A stretch of DNA of 64,000 nt, taken from NCBI RefSeq assembly GCF_017872555.1, contig NZ_JAEDOX010000006.1, positions 1 to 64,000 of the forward strand, in the 5' to 3' direction. The number at the start of each line of letters is the position of its first letter. The first letter of the stretch is position 1. The notes beneath the pieces were generated by a model, which made no database searches, was not told the origin of the DNA, and was given only the letters and a program-made list of their open reading frames with translations. This document shows, piece by piece, positions 25,901-34,853 of the stretch. Origin of the DNA: Ruegeria sp. HKCCSA071 (lineage in GTDB: Bacteria > Pseudomonadota > Alphaproteobacteria > Rhodobacterales > Rhodobacteraceae). The position numbers were made by a program, and so were the translations under genes.

Positions 25901-26017
25901 GTTGCAGGGTATCTGACCACGCTTTCGAACAGAATCAGCGTGGCCCAGAACGCCGAAGACATGTTTCCACCCGTGACGGATGAAACGGCGCAGGAAGGTA
26001 TTGGTAAGAATGCCTAG
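22910..26017 (+). CDS. ABC-exporter-like membrane protein with inactive NBD and C-terminal cNMP-binding-like domain
   Basis: This is a 1035-residue fusion. Residues 1-320 form an ABC exporter membrane domain (helices near 17-36, 64-82, 147-187 and 257-290). Residues 347-850 form a nucleotide-binding domain in which every core motif is broken. Walker A reads VAIQSAHASERSAL (378-391) in place of GxxGxGKS, the Q-loop Gln is Ser (430), the LSGGQ box reads LPTVFQ (776-781), and Walker B ends LILDK (797-801) instead of LILDE. About 270 extra residues (445-715) separate the two halves of the domain. Residues 873-1005 resemble a Crp-type cyclic-nucleotide-binding domain (LFSGL, GRLIGDLSIITGEPRQ). It is unlikely to be an ATP-driven pump and may be a sensor or scaffold. 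It overlaps the CPBP gene. Confidence 0.82.
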   Translation: MEPTLFSFIWKHSKKQQLVLLLLTVLSFPFLYASLELPKQIINDAIGAPGDTVTIWGITVSQVQYLMILCFAFLATVIASGLMKMRINTMKGILSERMLRRLRFTLIQRTMRFPKSYFATTSQGELVSMITSEAEPMGGLMGDAIAQPVFQFGQMMTIVTFLFMQSIWFGLASIALIPLQAWLIPKLQRQINLLNKDRIQEVRRLSSEIGESAAGISDLRTNGGWRYRLAQFSHRLGTLFEIRFKIYNKKFFMKFLNNLITQMTPFLFYSVGGYLAITGEVTVGALVAALGAYKDLSGPWKDLLTYYNQVQDMSLRWEVVTERFAPDNMIPEELFVGEPETIPHLTGDIELRNVTVRDGDGKTILEDIDLTIPRGARVAIQSAHASERSALGQLLTREVLPVQGDVVIAGHKLDELHQSVIAARIGYAYSRPYLFDGTLGDNLMMPLRTHPQHEADAIRTPSRRQIESVRAGNPPDSLEDEWIDPGLAGLDDIDGIRDWWFQLVEAMGIDEFMFRRTLRTQFDPEIHPILAQEIVRLRETIAERLKAKRLDRYVYRFDPNQFNPAVPLGGNLLFAAPSRDISPDILAGDARFVQLLSTHDLADDAISISNAVMDTLGKTFGRDGADHPLFLRLGMSKDMYHRLLDIQDRRKAKGNAALSDQERALLLTVPFLLTAEQIGPDFPEEYKEKILAIRKTQAERLRGAMDGLFMSVAPDIYVPRLTVMENAIYGRISLMAGAHAEDIEDIVAEAMNEAGLRRRAAAIIYDLPSGLGGNNLPTVFQERAAFSRAGIKRPDVLILDKALASHDSESRLRTRLKLRELLPDSIMIFMEDHFAHPEAYDLFVEIKDGRIDGVSRSRPAHEARTSDDLSRKLEILSATQLFSGLDGRNQRLLAFSAQWYEASAEQVIFSRGQAPDAAYLCISGQAKLDWSNEDGTKRTISIIEPGRLIGDLSIITGEPRQLDLVATEDSSFLRIGAEELRAVVESDASVAMQLLQTVAGYLTTLSNRISVAQNAEDMFPPVTDETAQEGIGKNA

Positions 26018-26894
26018 CGCGTATTCAGCTCATGCGCGCCTGGTCGAAACAGCCCGCGCCAAACCCGAAATCTGGCGTCTTTTGCTGGGGTTGGCATTGA
26101 TAGCCGTGTTGGTCAGCGTTTCGAACTTGGTGTTTTTCACCGTGATCGCGGGGTTGGGTCCGGAGGAATGGGCACAGGAACTTTTGCAAGGCAACACACC
26201 TATAGCGCTGCTTCTGTTGCTGGCCAGTTTCGGGTTCATCATTCTTGGCGTGGCAGTTGCCGCACGTCAGCTTCAGCACCGATCCTTGCGATCAATTTTC
26301 GGCCAGCGCAGTCTGGTTGTGGCCCAATTTCTGAAAGTGCTGAAAGCCCTGCTTATCTTGGGCGCTGTCGGTGTCTTGCTGCCGCCCTACGGCTTGGGGG
26401 ACTCTCTGTCAAAGAATCTGCCGTTTTCAACTTGGCTTTTGTTGCTTCCGGTCTCGGTATTGGTTGTCCTGATTCAGACCAGCGCCGAAGAAGTTCTGTT
26501 TCGGGGGTATATTCAGCAAGCGCTTGCAGCCAGGTTTCAGTCGCCCGTCGTTTGGATGGGGGTTCCGTCTGTTTTGTTTGCGGCTGGCCATTACACGCCG
26601 GAACTGGCAGGAGAAAATGCAATTCTGTTTGTGCTGTGGGCATTTGTTTTTGGGATGCTTGCATCCGATCTCACAGCGCGCTCAGGTACATTGGGGCCCG
26701 CTATCGCCTTGCATTTCTTCAATAACATCATCGCACTATTGTTCGTTTCCCTGCCGGATAATCTGAGCGGGCTGGCGCTTTTCTCGCTTCCGTTCGATGC
26801 ATCTGACGCTGAACAGCTTCGCCCCTGGCTGGTGGTGGATTTGGCTGTGATGTTCGTATGCTGGCTGTCGTCGCGGCTTGCGCTCAGGCGTTGA
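26010..26894 (+). CDS. CPBP (CAAX/Abi) family intramembrane metalloprotease-like protein
   Basis: This 294-residue polytopic membrane protein carries the CPBP motifs: EEVLFRG (160-166), FAAGH (190-194) and HFFNN (235-239). These supply the glutamates and histidines of the membrane zinc site. Family members cleave peptides in the membrane, protect against bacteriocins or have regulatory roles. The ATG at 26010 lies inside the end of the preceding ABC-like gene (8-base overlap), so the two proteins are made together and may act as a pair. The substrate is unknown. Confidence 0.85.
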   Translation: MPSAYSAHARLVETARAKPEIWRLLLGLALIAVLVSVSNLVFFTVIAGLGPEEWAQELLQGNTPIALLLLLASFGFIILGVAVAARQLQHRSLRSIFGQRSLVVAQFLKVLKALLILGAVGVLLPPYGLGDSLSKNLPFSTWLLLLPVSVLVVLIQTSAEEVLFRGYIQQALAARFQSPVVWMGVPSVLFAAGHYTPELAGENAILFVLWAFVFGMLASDLTARSGTLGPAIALHFFNNIIALLFVSLPDNLSGLALFSLPFDASDAEQLRPWLVVDLAVMFVCWLSSRLALRR

Positions 26895-26954
26895 TTGCAT
26901 TTCTTTCCGTGGCGTCTTATTTGACGTCAACACCGCACAAGCCAAGGTTCCGAC

Positions 26955-27902
26955 ATGAACTGGATCACAAACTACGTCCGCCCCCGGATCAACTCGATCT
27001 TCTCTCGCCGTGAAGTGCCCGAAAACCTCTGGCAAAAATGTGACGAGTGCGGAACGATGCTGTTTCATCGTGAACTTGCGGAAAATCAGAACGTCTGTAC
27101 CCAATGTGACCATCACATGGCGATTACCCCACGCGAGCGGTTCAACCACCTGTTCGATGGCGGTATTTTCACCGAGGTCGCAGTGCCAGCGCCAAAAGAA
27201 GATCCGTTGCATTTCCGCGACCAGAAGAAATACCCCGAACGTATGCGAGCCGCGCAGAAAAAGACCGGTGAAAAAGAGGCGATGCTGGTTGCCAAAGGCG
27301 AAATCGGGCGCACGCCAATCGTTGCAGCAGCGCAAGATTTCTCCTTCATGGGCGGATCAATGGGCATGTATGTGGGCAACGCAATCATCGCGGCCGCTCA
27401 AGAAGCGGTTAAGCTAAAGCGCCCACTGATCCTGTTCTCGGCAGCTGGTGGTGCGCGGATGCAGGAAGGCATTCTCAGCCTGATGCAAATGCCGCGCACA
27501 ACCGTGGCCGTCGAAATGCTGAAAGAAGCAAATCTGCCCTATATCGTTGTGCTGACCCATCCCACCACCGGTGGTGTGACGGCGTCATATGCGATGTTGG
27601 GCGATGTCCATATCTCTGAACCGAACGCGTTGATCTGCTTTGCCGGCCCCCGAGTTATCGAGCAAACGATTCGCGAAAAGTTGCCCGACGGCTTCCAGCG
27701 GGCCGAGTACCTTCTGGATCACGGGATGCTGGACCGTGTCACCAAACGCACCGAGATGCGCGACGAACTGATCACTATCACCCGGATGCTGATGAACCAA
27801 CCGCCGGCGATCAAAGGTGATCTGCCAGCACCGACACCGGATGAAACGGCCAAGGTCGCGCAGGCCGAAGAGACCGGAAAAAATGAACACCAAGACATCT
27901 GA
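26955..27902 (+). CDS. accD: Acetyl-CoA carboxylase carboxyltransferase subunit beta
   Basis: This 315-residue subunit transfers the carboxyl group to acetyl-CoA in fatty acid synthesis, acting with AccA. A four-cysteine zinc ribbon is present at 29, 32, 48 and 51 (KCDECG, VCTQC). The crotonase-like core follows, with MGGSMGMYVG, FSAAGGARMQEG and HPTTGGVTASYAMLGD. The C-terminal 25 residues are Pro/Glu-rich. folC starts inside its 3' end (20-base overlap), the usual accD-folC arrangement. Confidence 0.97.
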   Translation: MNWITNYVRPRINSIFSRREVPENLWQKCDECGTMLFHRELAENQNVCTQCDHHMAITPRERFNHLFDGGIFTEVAVPAPKEDPLHFRDQKKYPERMRAAQKKTGEKEAMLVAKGEIGRTPIVAAAQDFSFMGGSMGMYVGNAIIAAAQEAVKLKRPLILFSAAGGARMQEGILSLMQMPRTTVAVEMLKEANLPYIVVLTHPTTGGVTASYAMLGDVHISEPNALICFAGPRVIEQTIREKLPDGFQRAEYLLDHGMLDRVTKRTEMRDELITITRMLMNQPPAIKGDLPAPTPDETAKVAQAEETGKNEHQDI

Positions 27903-29157
27903 CGCCATCCTCGACCGGATGATGGCGCTGCACCCCAAGATCATTGATTTGACCTTGGACCGCGTCTGGCGATTGCTGGCCGCTTTGGACAACCCGCAGC
28001 TCAAGCTGCCACCGGTTATCCATATTGCCGGAACCAATGGCAAAGGCTCGACCCAGGCCATGATCCGGGCGGGCTTGGAAGGGGCCGGGCGTTCCGTTCA
28101 TGCCTACACCTCGCCCCATCTGGCGCGGTTTCACGAACGAATCCGGTTGGCGGGCGATCTGATTTCTGAACCCGACCTGACTGCGGTTCTGGATGAGTGT
28201 TACTTGGCAAATGGTGGCGAGAACATCACGTATTTCGAGATCACAACCTGCGCCGCCTTGCTGGCCTTCTCTCGCTGCAAAGCAGATTATACTCTGCTCG
28301 AGGTCGGTCTGGGTGGGCGGTTGGACGCGACAAATGTTGTAGATGAACCGGTGGTAACAGTCATTACGCCTGTTTCAATCGATCATGAACAGTATCTGGG
28401 CGACACCCTGGGAAAGATTGCTGCCGAAAAGGCGGGCATTATCAAACCCGGTGTGCCATGCATCGTCGGCCCGCAGGAAGATGAGGCGCTGGAGGTGATC
28501 GAGTACACAGCCGCCCGGTTGGGCGCACCGCTGCTTGTACATGGCCAGCATTGGCACGTTCATGAAGAAAACGGGCGCTTGATCTATCAGGACGAAACCG
28601 GGCTGCGTGATCTGCCGCTCCCCAACCTGCTGGGTGCACATCAGTTCCAGAATGCCGGTGCCGCCTTGTCGGTTCTGCGTCGCCTTTCAATGGGTGACAC
28701 TGCCTACGAGGCTGCCGTGTCCAATGCCGATTGGCCCGCGCGTATGCAACGTCTCAAAACCGGCCCGCTGACCGAGCAAGCCCCCCAGGTCGAACTGTGG
28801 CTGGATGGAGGCCATAACGCGGCCGCAGGTACCGCGCTTGCCGATGTGCTGGCAAAGATGCCGCAACGCCCTACCCACATAATCTGCGGTATGCTCAACA
28901 CGAAAGACGTGACTGGGTATCTCGCGCCACTGTCCAGACAGGTTGCAAGCCTGACCGCCGTCTCCATACCGGGCGAGGCGGCCACGCTCAGCGCCGAAGA
29001 AACCGCCGCCGCTGCCACCAAAGTTGGCTTGCCTTCTTCGGTCGCTGCAAGCGTTTCGGATGCGTTGAAGGCAATCACGGACAAAGACCCGCAGGCGCGT
29101 GTCCTGATCTGCGGCTCCCTTTATCTTGCCGGAAACATCCTGCGCGAAAACGGTTAA
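27883..29157 (+). CDS. folC: Bifunctional folylpolyglutamate synthase/dihydrofolate synthase
   Basis: This 424-residue ATP-dependent ligase adds glutamate to dihydropteroate and folates. The P-loop is HIAGTNGKGST (47-57). The folate-site marks TSPHLARFHERIR and EVGLGGRLDATN follow, with a C-terminal Mur-ligase domain (DGGHNAAAG). ATG 27883 gives the normal N-terminus; earlier in-frame starts lie deep inside accD. A GC-rich structured repeat directly follows the stop. Confidence 0.95.
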   Translation: MNTKTSDAILDRMMALHPKIIDLTLDRVWRLLAALDNPQLKLPPVIHIAGTNGKGSTQAMIRAGLEGAGRSVHAYTSPHLARFHERIRLAGDLISEPDLTAVLDECYLANGGENITYFEITTCAALLAFSRCKADYTLLEVGLGGRLDATNVVDEPVVTVITPVSIDHEQYLGDTLGKIAAEKAGIIKPGVPCIVGPQEDEALEVIEYTAARLGAPLLVHGQHWHVHEENGRLIYQDETGLRDLPLPNLLGAHQFQNAGAALSVLRRLSMGDTAYEAAVSNADWPARMQRLKTGPLTEQAPQVELWLDGGHNAAAGTALADVLAKMPQRPTHIICGMLNTKDVTGYLAPLSRQVASLTAVSIPGEAATLSAEETAAAATKVGLPSSVAASVSDALKAITDKDPQARVLICGSLYLAGNILRENG

Positions 29158-29217
29158 GCTTCATCTTTTCGCAAATACTCCGGGGGAGGCGCGCGCAGCG
29201 CGACGGGGGCAGAGCCC
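29158..29217. repeat. Intergenic motif with GC-rich hairpin between convergent folC and zapE
   Basis: Three bases after the folC stop begins CTTCATCTTTTC, two bases, then AAATACTCC, followed by strongly paired G/C runs (GGGGG, CGCGC/GCGCG, GGGG/CCCC). The AT part recurs at 35767-35788. It probably acts as a shared transcription end for the convergent genes. Confidence 0.5.
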
Positions 29218-30276
29218 CTACTTCCCCCAGTTCTGGTCCTGCATTTCCCGCAGGCGCGACGCAGTACGCTCAAACTCGAAGGTGCCTTCTCCTTCAACAT
29301 ACAACATCTCGGGCTCTGCCGCAGCCGAGCAGATCAACCGAACTTTTGCCTCGTAGAGCGCATCAATCAGGATGACAAAGCGCTTGGCTTCATTGAAGTT
29401 ATTTCTCGACAGACGGGGGATATCCTCAAGCACCAAAACTTTAATTGCTTCTGCGATAGCCAGATAGTCTGCCGGTCCCAGCATCCGGCCGCACAAGTCA
29501 TAAAACGAAGCCCGTGCAACCCCGTTGCGAAATGCGGGCAATTCGACAGCGCGGCCTTTGACCTGCAATATCAACGGATCGGCAGGCCCTCCTGCAAGAT
29601 CTTTCCAGACATCCCGAATTTTCTGCCGCGCCTCAGGCCCGATGGGCGTAAAATAGACCGGGGCACCCTCTAGTCTGTTCTGACGGTAATCCGTGGGCGA
29701 TACTAGTTCCCATACCTGCAACTGGTCTTTGATATGGGCAATAAAAGGCAGGAACAATTGCCGGTTCAACCCATCCTTATACAGCTCGTCCGGATGCCTG
29801 TTCGACGTGGTCACAACGACAACACCACCTTCGTGCAGCAGGTCAAACAAGCGGCCGACGATCATCGCATCCGTAATGTCAGTGATCTGCATCTCGTCGA
29901 AGGCCAGCAGGCGGACGGATTTTACCACTTCTTTCGCCACAGGTGCCAGAGCATCTTCTACATTCTCTTTTCGGGCCTTGTGCATTCTGGCATGGATTTC
30001 CTGCATGAAGGCATGAAAGTGAACGCGCCGTGCGGGGATTTCACCCAGCGTGTCGACGAACATATCCATCAGCATCGATTTACCGCGTCCGACGCCACCC
30101 CACAGGTACAGGCCTTTGGGTGGCGGTGGAGCCTTGCGGAAAAACCCTCGTTTTACCGGCTCGGCCAGTGCCGCTCGGATGCGCTCAAACTGGGGCAAAA
30201 CGGCCTCTTGAGCGTCGTCGCGCGTCAGAGTTCCATCCGAGACGCGGGCTTCATAGTGCGAAATCAGATCCGTCAT
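29218..30276 (-). CDS. zapE: Cell division protein ZapE (AFG1-like ATPase)
   Basis: This 352-residue P-loop ATPase has GGVGRGKS (60-67) and the Walker-B-like LLAFDEMQITD. VVVTTSNRHPDELYKDGLNRQLFLPFI follows in two parts, typical of ZapE/Afg1. It acts at the septum and in handling misfolded membrane proteins. ATG 30276 gives MTDLISHYEARV, the usual start; a longer frame reaches 30321 without a ribosome site. It converges with folC and is divergent from the MFS gene. Confidence 0.93.
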   Translation of the reverse strand: MTDLISHYEARVSDGTLTRDDAQEAVLPQFERIRAALAEPVKRGFFRKAPPPPKGLYLWGGVGRGKSMLMDMFVDTLGEIPARRVHFHAFMQEIHARMHKARKENVEDALAPVAKEVVKSVRLLAFDEMQITDITDAMIVGRLFDLLHEGGVVVVTTSNRHPDELYKDGLNRQLFLPFIAHIKDQLQVWELVSPTDYRQNRLEGAPVYFTPIGPEARQKIRDVWKDLAGGPADPLILQVKGRAVELPAFRNGVARASFYDLCGRMLGPADYLAIAEAIKVLVLEDIPRLSRNNFNEAKRFVILIDALYEAKVRLICSAAAEPEMLYVEGEGTFEFERTASRLREMQDQNWGK

Positions 30277-30425
30277 GACCCAGAGCCTTACCCATGACCC
30301 AGCCCGTTGAAAAGAAGACATTTCCCTGACGTATCAAATTTGCTTATCCGTGACCGCAAATCTGTTGAATTGACGCGACTCGTAAATGCAGTACGGTCCG
30401 TCGGACCAAACTACCCGAGGTCGCA

Positions 30426-31661
30426 ATGCCGCAACCCACCCGCATGTTGAACCCGATCCTGATCGTTGGATGCATCATCATCACGGTCAGCTTTGCCGTG
30501 CGCGCATCTTTCGGCGTGTTTCAGATTCCGATCGCCAGCGAATTTGGCTGGTTGCGCACGGATTTCTCACTGGCGATTGCAATCCAGAATCTGGCTTGGG
30601 GCATCGGCCAACCGATCTTTGCAGCTATCGCTGAGAAAGTAGGAGACCGAAAGGCCATTATCCTTGGCGCTTTGACCTACGCTGCCGGTATGGTGCTTTC
30701 AGCCTGGTCCGTCACACCTCTTGAACACCAAGTCTATGCGTGGCTGGTGGGGTTTGGCATTGCCGGAACCGGGTTCGGCGTGGTTTTGGCTGTGGTCGGT
30801 CGCGCGTCCTCTGATGAAAATCGGTCCATGTCGCTGGCCGTCGTTACAGCTGCGGGCAGTTTCGGACAGGTTCTGGGCGCTCCGACAGCTGAGTGGCTGT
30901 TGTCATTCTTGCCCTGGCAACAGGTCTTCGTCGTGTTTGCCGCTGCGATTCTAGCGCTTGTATTGACCCTGCCTTTCATGCGGTCGCCTCAACCAGCTTC
31001 AAAAGCAGAGTTGCAAGAAAGCATGGGAGAAATTCTGGGAAAGGCGTTCCGAGACCCTTCTTACGCTTTGATATTTATTGGGTTTTTCAGCTGCGGATAC
31101 CAGCTTGGATTTATCACCGCTCATTTTCCGGCATTCGTAACCGAAATGTGCGGCCCGATCGAACCCGGCAGCGTGCTGTATTCCATCGGCATCACATCCA
31201 CGTCCGCACTTGGCGCGGTATCGATTTCGCTGATTGGTTTGGCCAATATCGCCGGGACTCTTTTGGCAGGTTGGGCGGGTAATCATTTTCCTAAGAAATA
31301 TCTGCTGGCCTCGGTCTATGCCGGTCGGACACTTGCTGCGGCGTTGTTCATCGTTTTCCCGATAACGCCGCTGTCCGTCATTACATTCTCGCTGGTGATG
31401 GGGTCGCTTTGGCTGGCCACCGTTCCGCTCACGTCGGGTCTTGTCGCGCACCTCTATGGTTTGCGTTACATGGGAACACTCTATGGCATAATCTTCTTCA
31501 GTCATCAGGTTGGCAGTTTCCTGGGAGTCTGGCTGGGGGGGCGTATGTATGACCAATATGGTGACTATGCCCTGGTCTGGTGGATCGGTGTGGCAATAGG
31601 GGCTTTCAGCGCCATCGTTCATCTACCGATCCGAGAGAACCGTCTGGCAGCCCCCGCCTGA
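30426..31661 (+). CDS. MFS transporter
   Basis: This 411-residue protein has twelve predicted membrane helices. The first-loop major facilitator motif is present in loose form (EKVGDRKAI), and the N-terminal helix has SFAVRASFGVFQIPIASEFG, typical of the oxalate/formate-antiporter or monocarboxylate-like branch. The substrate is not deducible. It stands alone, divergent from zapE and convergent with mtnA. Confidence 0.88.
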   Translation: MPQPTRMLNPILIVGCIIITVSFAVRASFGVFQIPIASEFGWLRTDFSLAIAIQNLAWGIGQPIFAAIAEKVGDRKAIILGALTYAAGMVLSAWSVTPLEHQVYAWLVGFGIAGTGFGVVLAVVGRASSDENRSMSLAVVTAAGSFGQVLGAPTAEWLLSFLPWQQVFVVFAAAILALVLTLPFMRSPQPASKAELQESMGEILGKAFRDPSYALIFIGFFSCGYQLGFITAHFPAFVTEMCGPIEPGSVLYSIGITSTSALGAVSISLIGLANIAGTLLAGWAGNHFPKKYLLASVYAGRTLAAALFIVFPITPLSVITFSLVMGSLWLATVPLTSGLVAHLYGLRYMGTLYGIIFFSHQVGSFLGVWLGGRMYDQYGDYALVWWIGVAIGAFSAIVHLPIRENRLAAPA

Positions 31662-31723
31662 AGTAACGTTTCACGCTCGACCAACGTGTGCGTGCCGGCG
31701 GTAATGCCGCGTGGGGTGTCAAT

Positions 31724-32818
31724 CTAGCCAGCTCGGTCCGGAAACAATCCGGCAAGGCCTTCGGCCGAGGCGGCACAGACGCCACGCTCGGTGATAAGCC
31801 CCGTCACCAACCGGTTGGGTGTGACATCAAAGGCAGGATTGCCACCCTCCGTACCGTTCGGAGTGACGCGAACATCGGCAATATCCCCTTGGCCGTCCAC
31901 GCCCATGACATGGGTCACTTCTTTTGTATCGCGTTCTTCGATCGGGATTTCCGACACTCCATCCCGAACCGTCCAGTCAATTGTGGGCGAGGGCAGGGCG
32001 ACATAAAACGGAACCCCATTGTCCCGCGCCGCCAAGGCTTTCAGGTAGGTGCCGATTTTATTGCAGACGTCGCCTTGTGCCGTGGTCCGGTCTGTACCGG
32101 TGATGACGGCGTCAACCAAACCATGTTGCATCAGGTGACCGCCTGCATTGTCCACGATGTAACGATGGGGAATGCCGTGTTCACCAAGCTCCCAGGATGT
32201 CAGCGCCCCCTGATTTCGTGGCCGGGTCTCATCCACCCAGACATGAAGCGGAATGCCCGCGTCATGCGCGTGATACATCGGGCTTGTCGCCGTTCCCCAA
32301 TCCACCGTTGCCAGCCAACCGGCATTGCAATGCGTCAATAGCCGCACCGGTTCACCTGCGGGCTTTCTGGCTGCAATTTCTTTGATCAGTTGCAGACCAT
32401 GGCGACCTATCGAGGCATTGATCTCAACATCTTCGTCAGCAACCTCCTGTGCCATTGCCCAGGCCCGTTCGGCACGGTCACTTGGGGCAAGTGGCATCAG
32501 CGCGCCACGGCATCTGTCCAAGGCCCATCGCAGGTTGATTGCCGTTGGCCGGGTCGCGTGCAATAGGTCATATGCGGCATCGAACGAAGCGTCAGAGCTG
32601 TCACGGGACATCTGTTCGGCAATTCCAAACGCGGCTGTTGCACCAATCAGTGGCGCACCCCTGACCCACATATCACGGATCGCTGTCGCAAATTCATCCA
32701 GCGTTTTCAGGGTAACCACCCGAAAGTCATGGGGCAGCCATCGCTGGTCGATAATCCGAACCTCACCTGCCGATTTGTCCCACCAAATCGACCGGTAATG
32801 AGCACCCTGTACTTTCAT
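31724..32818 (-). CDS. mtnA: S-methyl-5-thioribose-1-phosphate isomerase
   Basis: This 364-residue cytosolic enzyme of the methionine salvage pathway converts methylthioribose-1-phosphate to the ribulose form. Conserved segments include [24 protein letters not shown] (with the catalytic cysteine), [10 protein letters not shown] and [19 protein letters not shown] (with the catalytic aspartate). No other salvage gene is adjacent. The 122 bases upstream show no recognisable SAM riboswitch. Confidence 0.94.
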   Translation of the reverse strand: MKVQGAHYRSIWWDKSAGEVRIIDQRWLPHDFRVVTLKTLDEFATAIRDMWVRGAPLIGATAAFGIAEQMSRDSSDASFDAAYDLLHATRPTAINLRWALDRCRGALMPLAPSDRAERAWAMAQEVADEDVEINASIGRHGLQLIKEIAARKPAGEPVRLLTHCNAGWLATVDWGTATSPMYHAHDAGIPLHVWVDETRPRNQGALTSWELGEHGIPHRYIVDNAGGHLMQHGLVDAVITGTDRTTAQGDVCNKIGTYLKALAARDNGVPFYVALPSPTIDWTVRDGVSEIPIEERDTKEVTHVMGVDGQGDIADVRVTPNGTEGGNPAFDVTPNRLVTGLITERGVCAASAEGLAGLFPDRAG

Positions 32819-32940
32819 AATTCGGTCTCCGTTTGCGAATAGCCTGATCAGAAGTCTTTCGCAGCCTGCGTTCTTTCTGCGGGCTTGTAAACGGGCGTTT
32901 CTGGTTGCAGGCTCGTATTTTAACTTGCCGATGATTGCAC

Positions 32941-33396
32941 TTATCCTCGGGTCGCCACGCGAAGTTCCCGCTCTAAGGCGTCCAGAAACCTTGAACGATC
33001 GGCTTTGTTGAATGGTCGGCCGCCGCCTCCGGCCCCAAGCGGATTGGCGGCCCGAAGGTCAGCCATCAGATCACGCATTGCCAATTGCTGGCCTATGTTG
33101 GCTGCCGTAAAGGCCTCGCCGTTCGGGCGCAAAACTCGGGCACCCGCTTCGACGCATTTCGCAGCCAGAGGGATATCGGAGGTAACAACTACATCCCCTG
33201 CGCCGCAGCGTTCTGCTATCCATTTGTCGGCTTCGTCAGCGCCTTCCGAGACCACGACGACCTGAACCAACGGGTTTGCTGACGGTCGAAGACCGCCATT
33301 CGACACCAGTGCCATAGGCACCTTGTGTCGCGTTGCAACCCGTTCGGCCTCGGCCTTTACAGGGCAGGCATCGCCATCGACATAGAGCGTTGTCAC
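32941..33396 (-). CDS. YaiI/YqxD family (DUF188) protein
   Basis: This 151-residue protein has the family start [14 protein letters not shown] and [20 protein letters not shown], which match PIN-like acidic sites. [19 protein letters not shown] closes the domain. The biochemical role is unknown for the family, although the fold suggests a nuclease. Its ATG overlaps the stop of the upstream transhydrogenase gene by 4 bases. Confidence 0.9.
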   Translation of the reverse strand: MTTLYVDGDACPVKAEAERVATRHKVPMALVSNGGLRPSANPLVQVVVVSEGADEADKWIAERCGAGDVVVTSDIPLAAKCVEAGARVLRPNGEAFTAANIGQQLAMRDLMADLRAANPLGAGGGGRPFNKADRSRFLDALERELRVATRG

Positions 33397-34850
33397 GCCT
33401 TTTTGGCCTCTTTTTTCTCTGGTTCAGCAGGTTTTTTCCGCACCTTGAATTCGTCCGGGATCGGCATCCGGTTGAAAGCATCCAGCCCGGCGATCTTGTA
33501 AGCCTCGGCCAGAGTTGGATAGTTGAACGTATTCTGAACGAAGTAATCGACAGTGCCCTTCAGGTTAAGCACCGCCTGAGCGATGTGGATCAGTTCAGTC
33601 GCACCTTCGCCCACAATCTGCACACCCAAGACACGGCGGGTCTTCAGCGAAAACAGCATCTTCAGCATGCCGTGTTCCAGCCCCATGATATGCCCGCGCG
33701 AGGTTTCGCGGAATCGGGCCACGCCGACCTCATACGGAATGCCACGTTCCTGAAGTTCTTCCTCGGACATGCCGCAGGTGGAAATTTCGGGAACCGAGTA
33801 GATACCATATGGGTACCACGGGCTTTCCGGTAGTGTAGGTGTCTCGAGCGCATGGCAGGCAGCCACACGCCCTTGCTGTAATGAAGTCGAGGCCAGCGAA
33901 GGGTGACCGATCACATCCCCGGTCGCATAGATATGCGGAACCGCGGTCTGATATGTCTTGCGGTCTACCTTGATCCGATTGCGGTGATCGGTTTCCAGTC
34001 CAACTGAATCCAGATTGAGTTTCGATGTTGCGCCCATGCGCCCGGCTGCAAACAGCAGCATTTCCGCCCGCACGTGGCGCCCGTTTTCAAGGGTCACTTC
34101 CACATGCTCGCCCGCATCTTCAATCTTTTCGACAGCCGATCCCAACCTCAGATCAACACCGTTTTCGCGGATCTGATGGGTGAAATCATGAATCAAGCGG
34201 CTATCGATGAAGTCCAGAAACGTATCCCGCGGCTCGATCAGCGTCACCCGAACGTCCAGTGCCGAGAACATCGTGGCGTATTCGACCCCAATGACCCCGG
34301 CACCGATAACAACCAGTGAACGCGGGATTTCCGCCATTTCCAGAAACTCGTCGCCATCGACCACGGTCTTGCCGTTGAACGGAACATAATCGGGGCGGTA
34401 GGTCTTGGTTCCTGTCGCAATCAAAAACTTGGCGGCCGTTACACGTGTGGTCTCTCCGGCATCGGTGGCGACTTCCACTTCATGTGGCCCGACGAACTTG
34501 GCTAAACCGTCCAGAGTATCGACGTGGTTCCGGTTGAACTGATGTTCCAACACATCGACCTCGTGATCGAGGGTCATGTGCAGGCGGGCTTTCAGATCTT
34601 CGGCGCGGATCTGGTCTTTGACCCGATAGGAACGGCCATAAAAACTGCGCTCGCGCCAACCGGACAAATTCAGAACTGTTTCGCGCAATGTCTTGGATGG
34701 GATAGTGCCCGTGTGAACGGACACCCCACCAAAACGGTCTTTACGGTCGATCACCAGAACCCGTCGCTTGAGCTTGCCAGCCTGAATGGCTGCAGAACGC
34801 CCCGAAGGCCCGGAACCGATGATGACCAGATCATAATCGTATTTGCTCAT
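33393..34850 (-). CDS. sthA: Si-specific NAD(P)+ transhydrogenase
   Basis: This 485-residue soluble flavoprotein shifts hydride between NADPH and NAD. The FAD site is [12 protein letters not shown] near the N-terminus. [17 protein letters not shown] shows the disulfide-reductase framework with both redox cysteines missing, the hallmark of SthA. A second dinucleotide site ([12 protein letters not shown]) and the dimer domain ([13 protein letters not shown]) follow. The tail is Lys/Glu-rich. It lies 3 bases after fghA and overlaps the DUF188 gene, forming one minus-strand unit. Confidence 0.95.
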   Translation of the reverse strand: MSKYDYDLVIIGSGPSGRSAAIQAGKLKRRVLVIDRKDRFGGVSVHTGTIPSKTLRETVLNLSGWRERSFYGRSYRVKDQIRAEDLKARLHMTLDHEVDVLEHQFNRNHVDTLDGLAKFVGPHEVEVATDAGETTRVTAAKFLIATGTKTYRPDYVPFNGKTVVDGDEFLEMAEIPRSLVVIGAGVIGVEYATMFSALDVRVTLIEPRDTFLDFIDSRLIHDFTHQIRENGVDLRLGSAVEKIEDAGEHVEVTLENGRHVRAEMLLFAAGRMGATSKLNLDSVGLETDHRNRIKVDRKTYQTAVPHIYATGDVIGHPSLASTSLQQGRVAACHALETPTLPESPWYPYGIYSVPEISTCGMSEEELQERGIPYEVGVARFRETSRGHIMGLEHGMLKMLFSLKTRRVLGVQIVGEGATELIHIAQAVLNLKGTVDYFVQNTFNYPTLAEAYKIAGLDAFNRMPIPDEFKVRKKPAEPEKKEAKKA

Positions 34851-34853
34851 ACC

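Noticed and set aside
32819-32940. Possible SAM-type riboswitch upstream of mtnA
   Set aside because: No SAM-box or SAM-II core is recognisable; only small imperfect repeats are seen.
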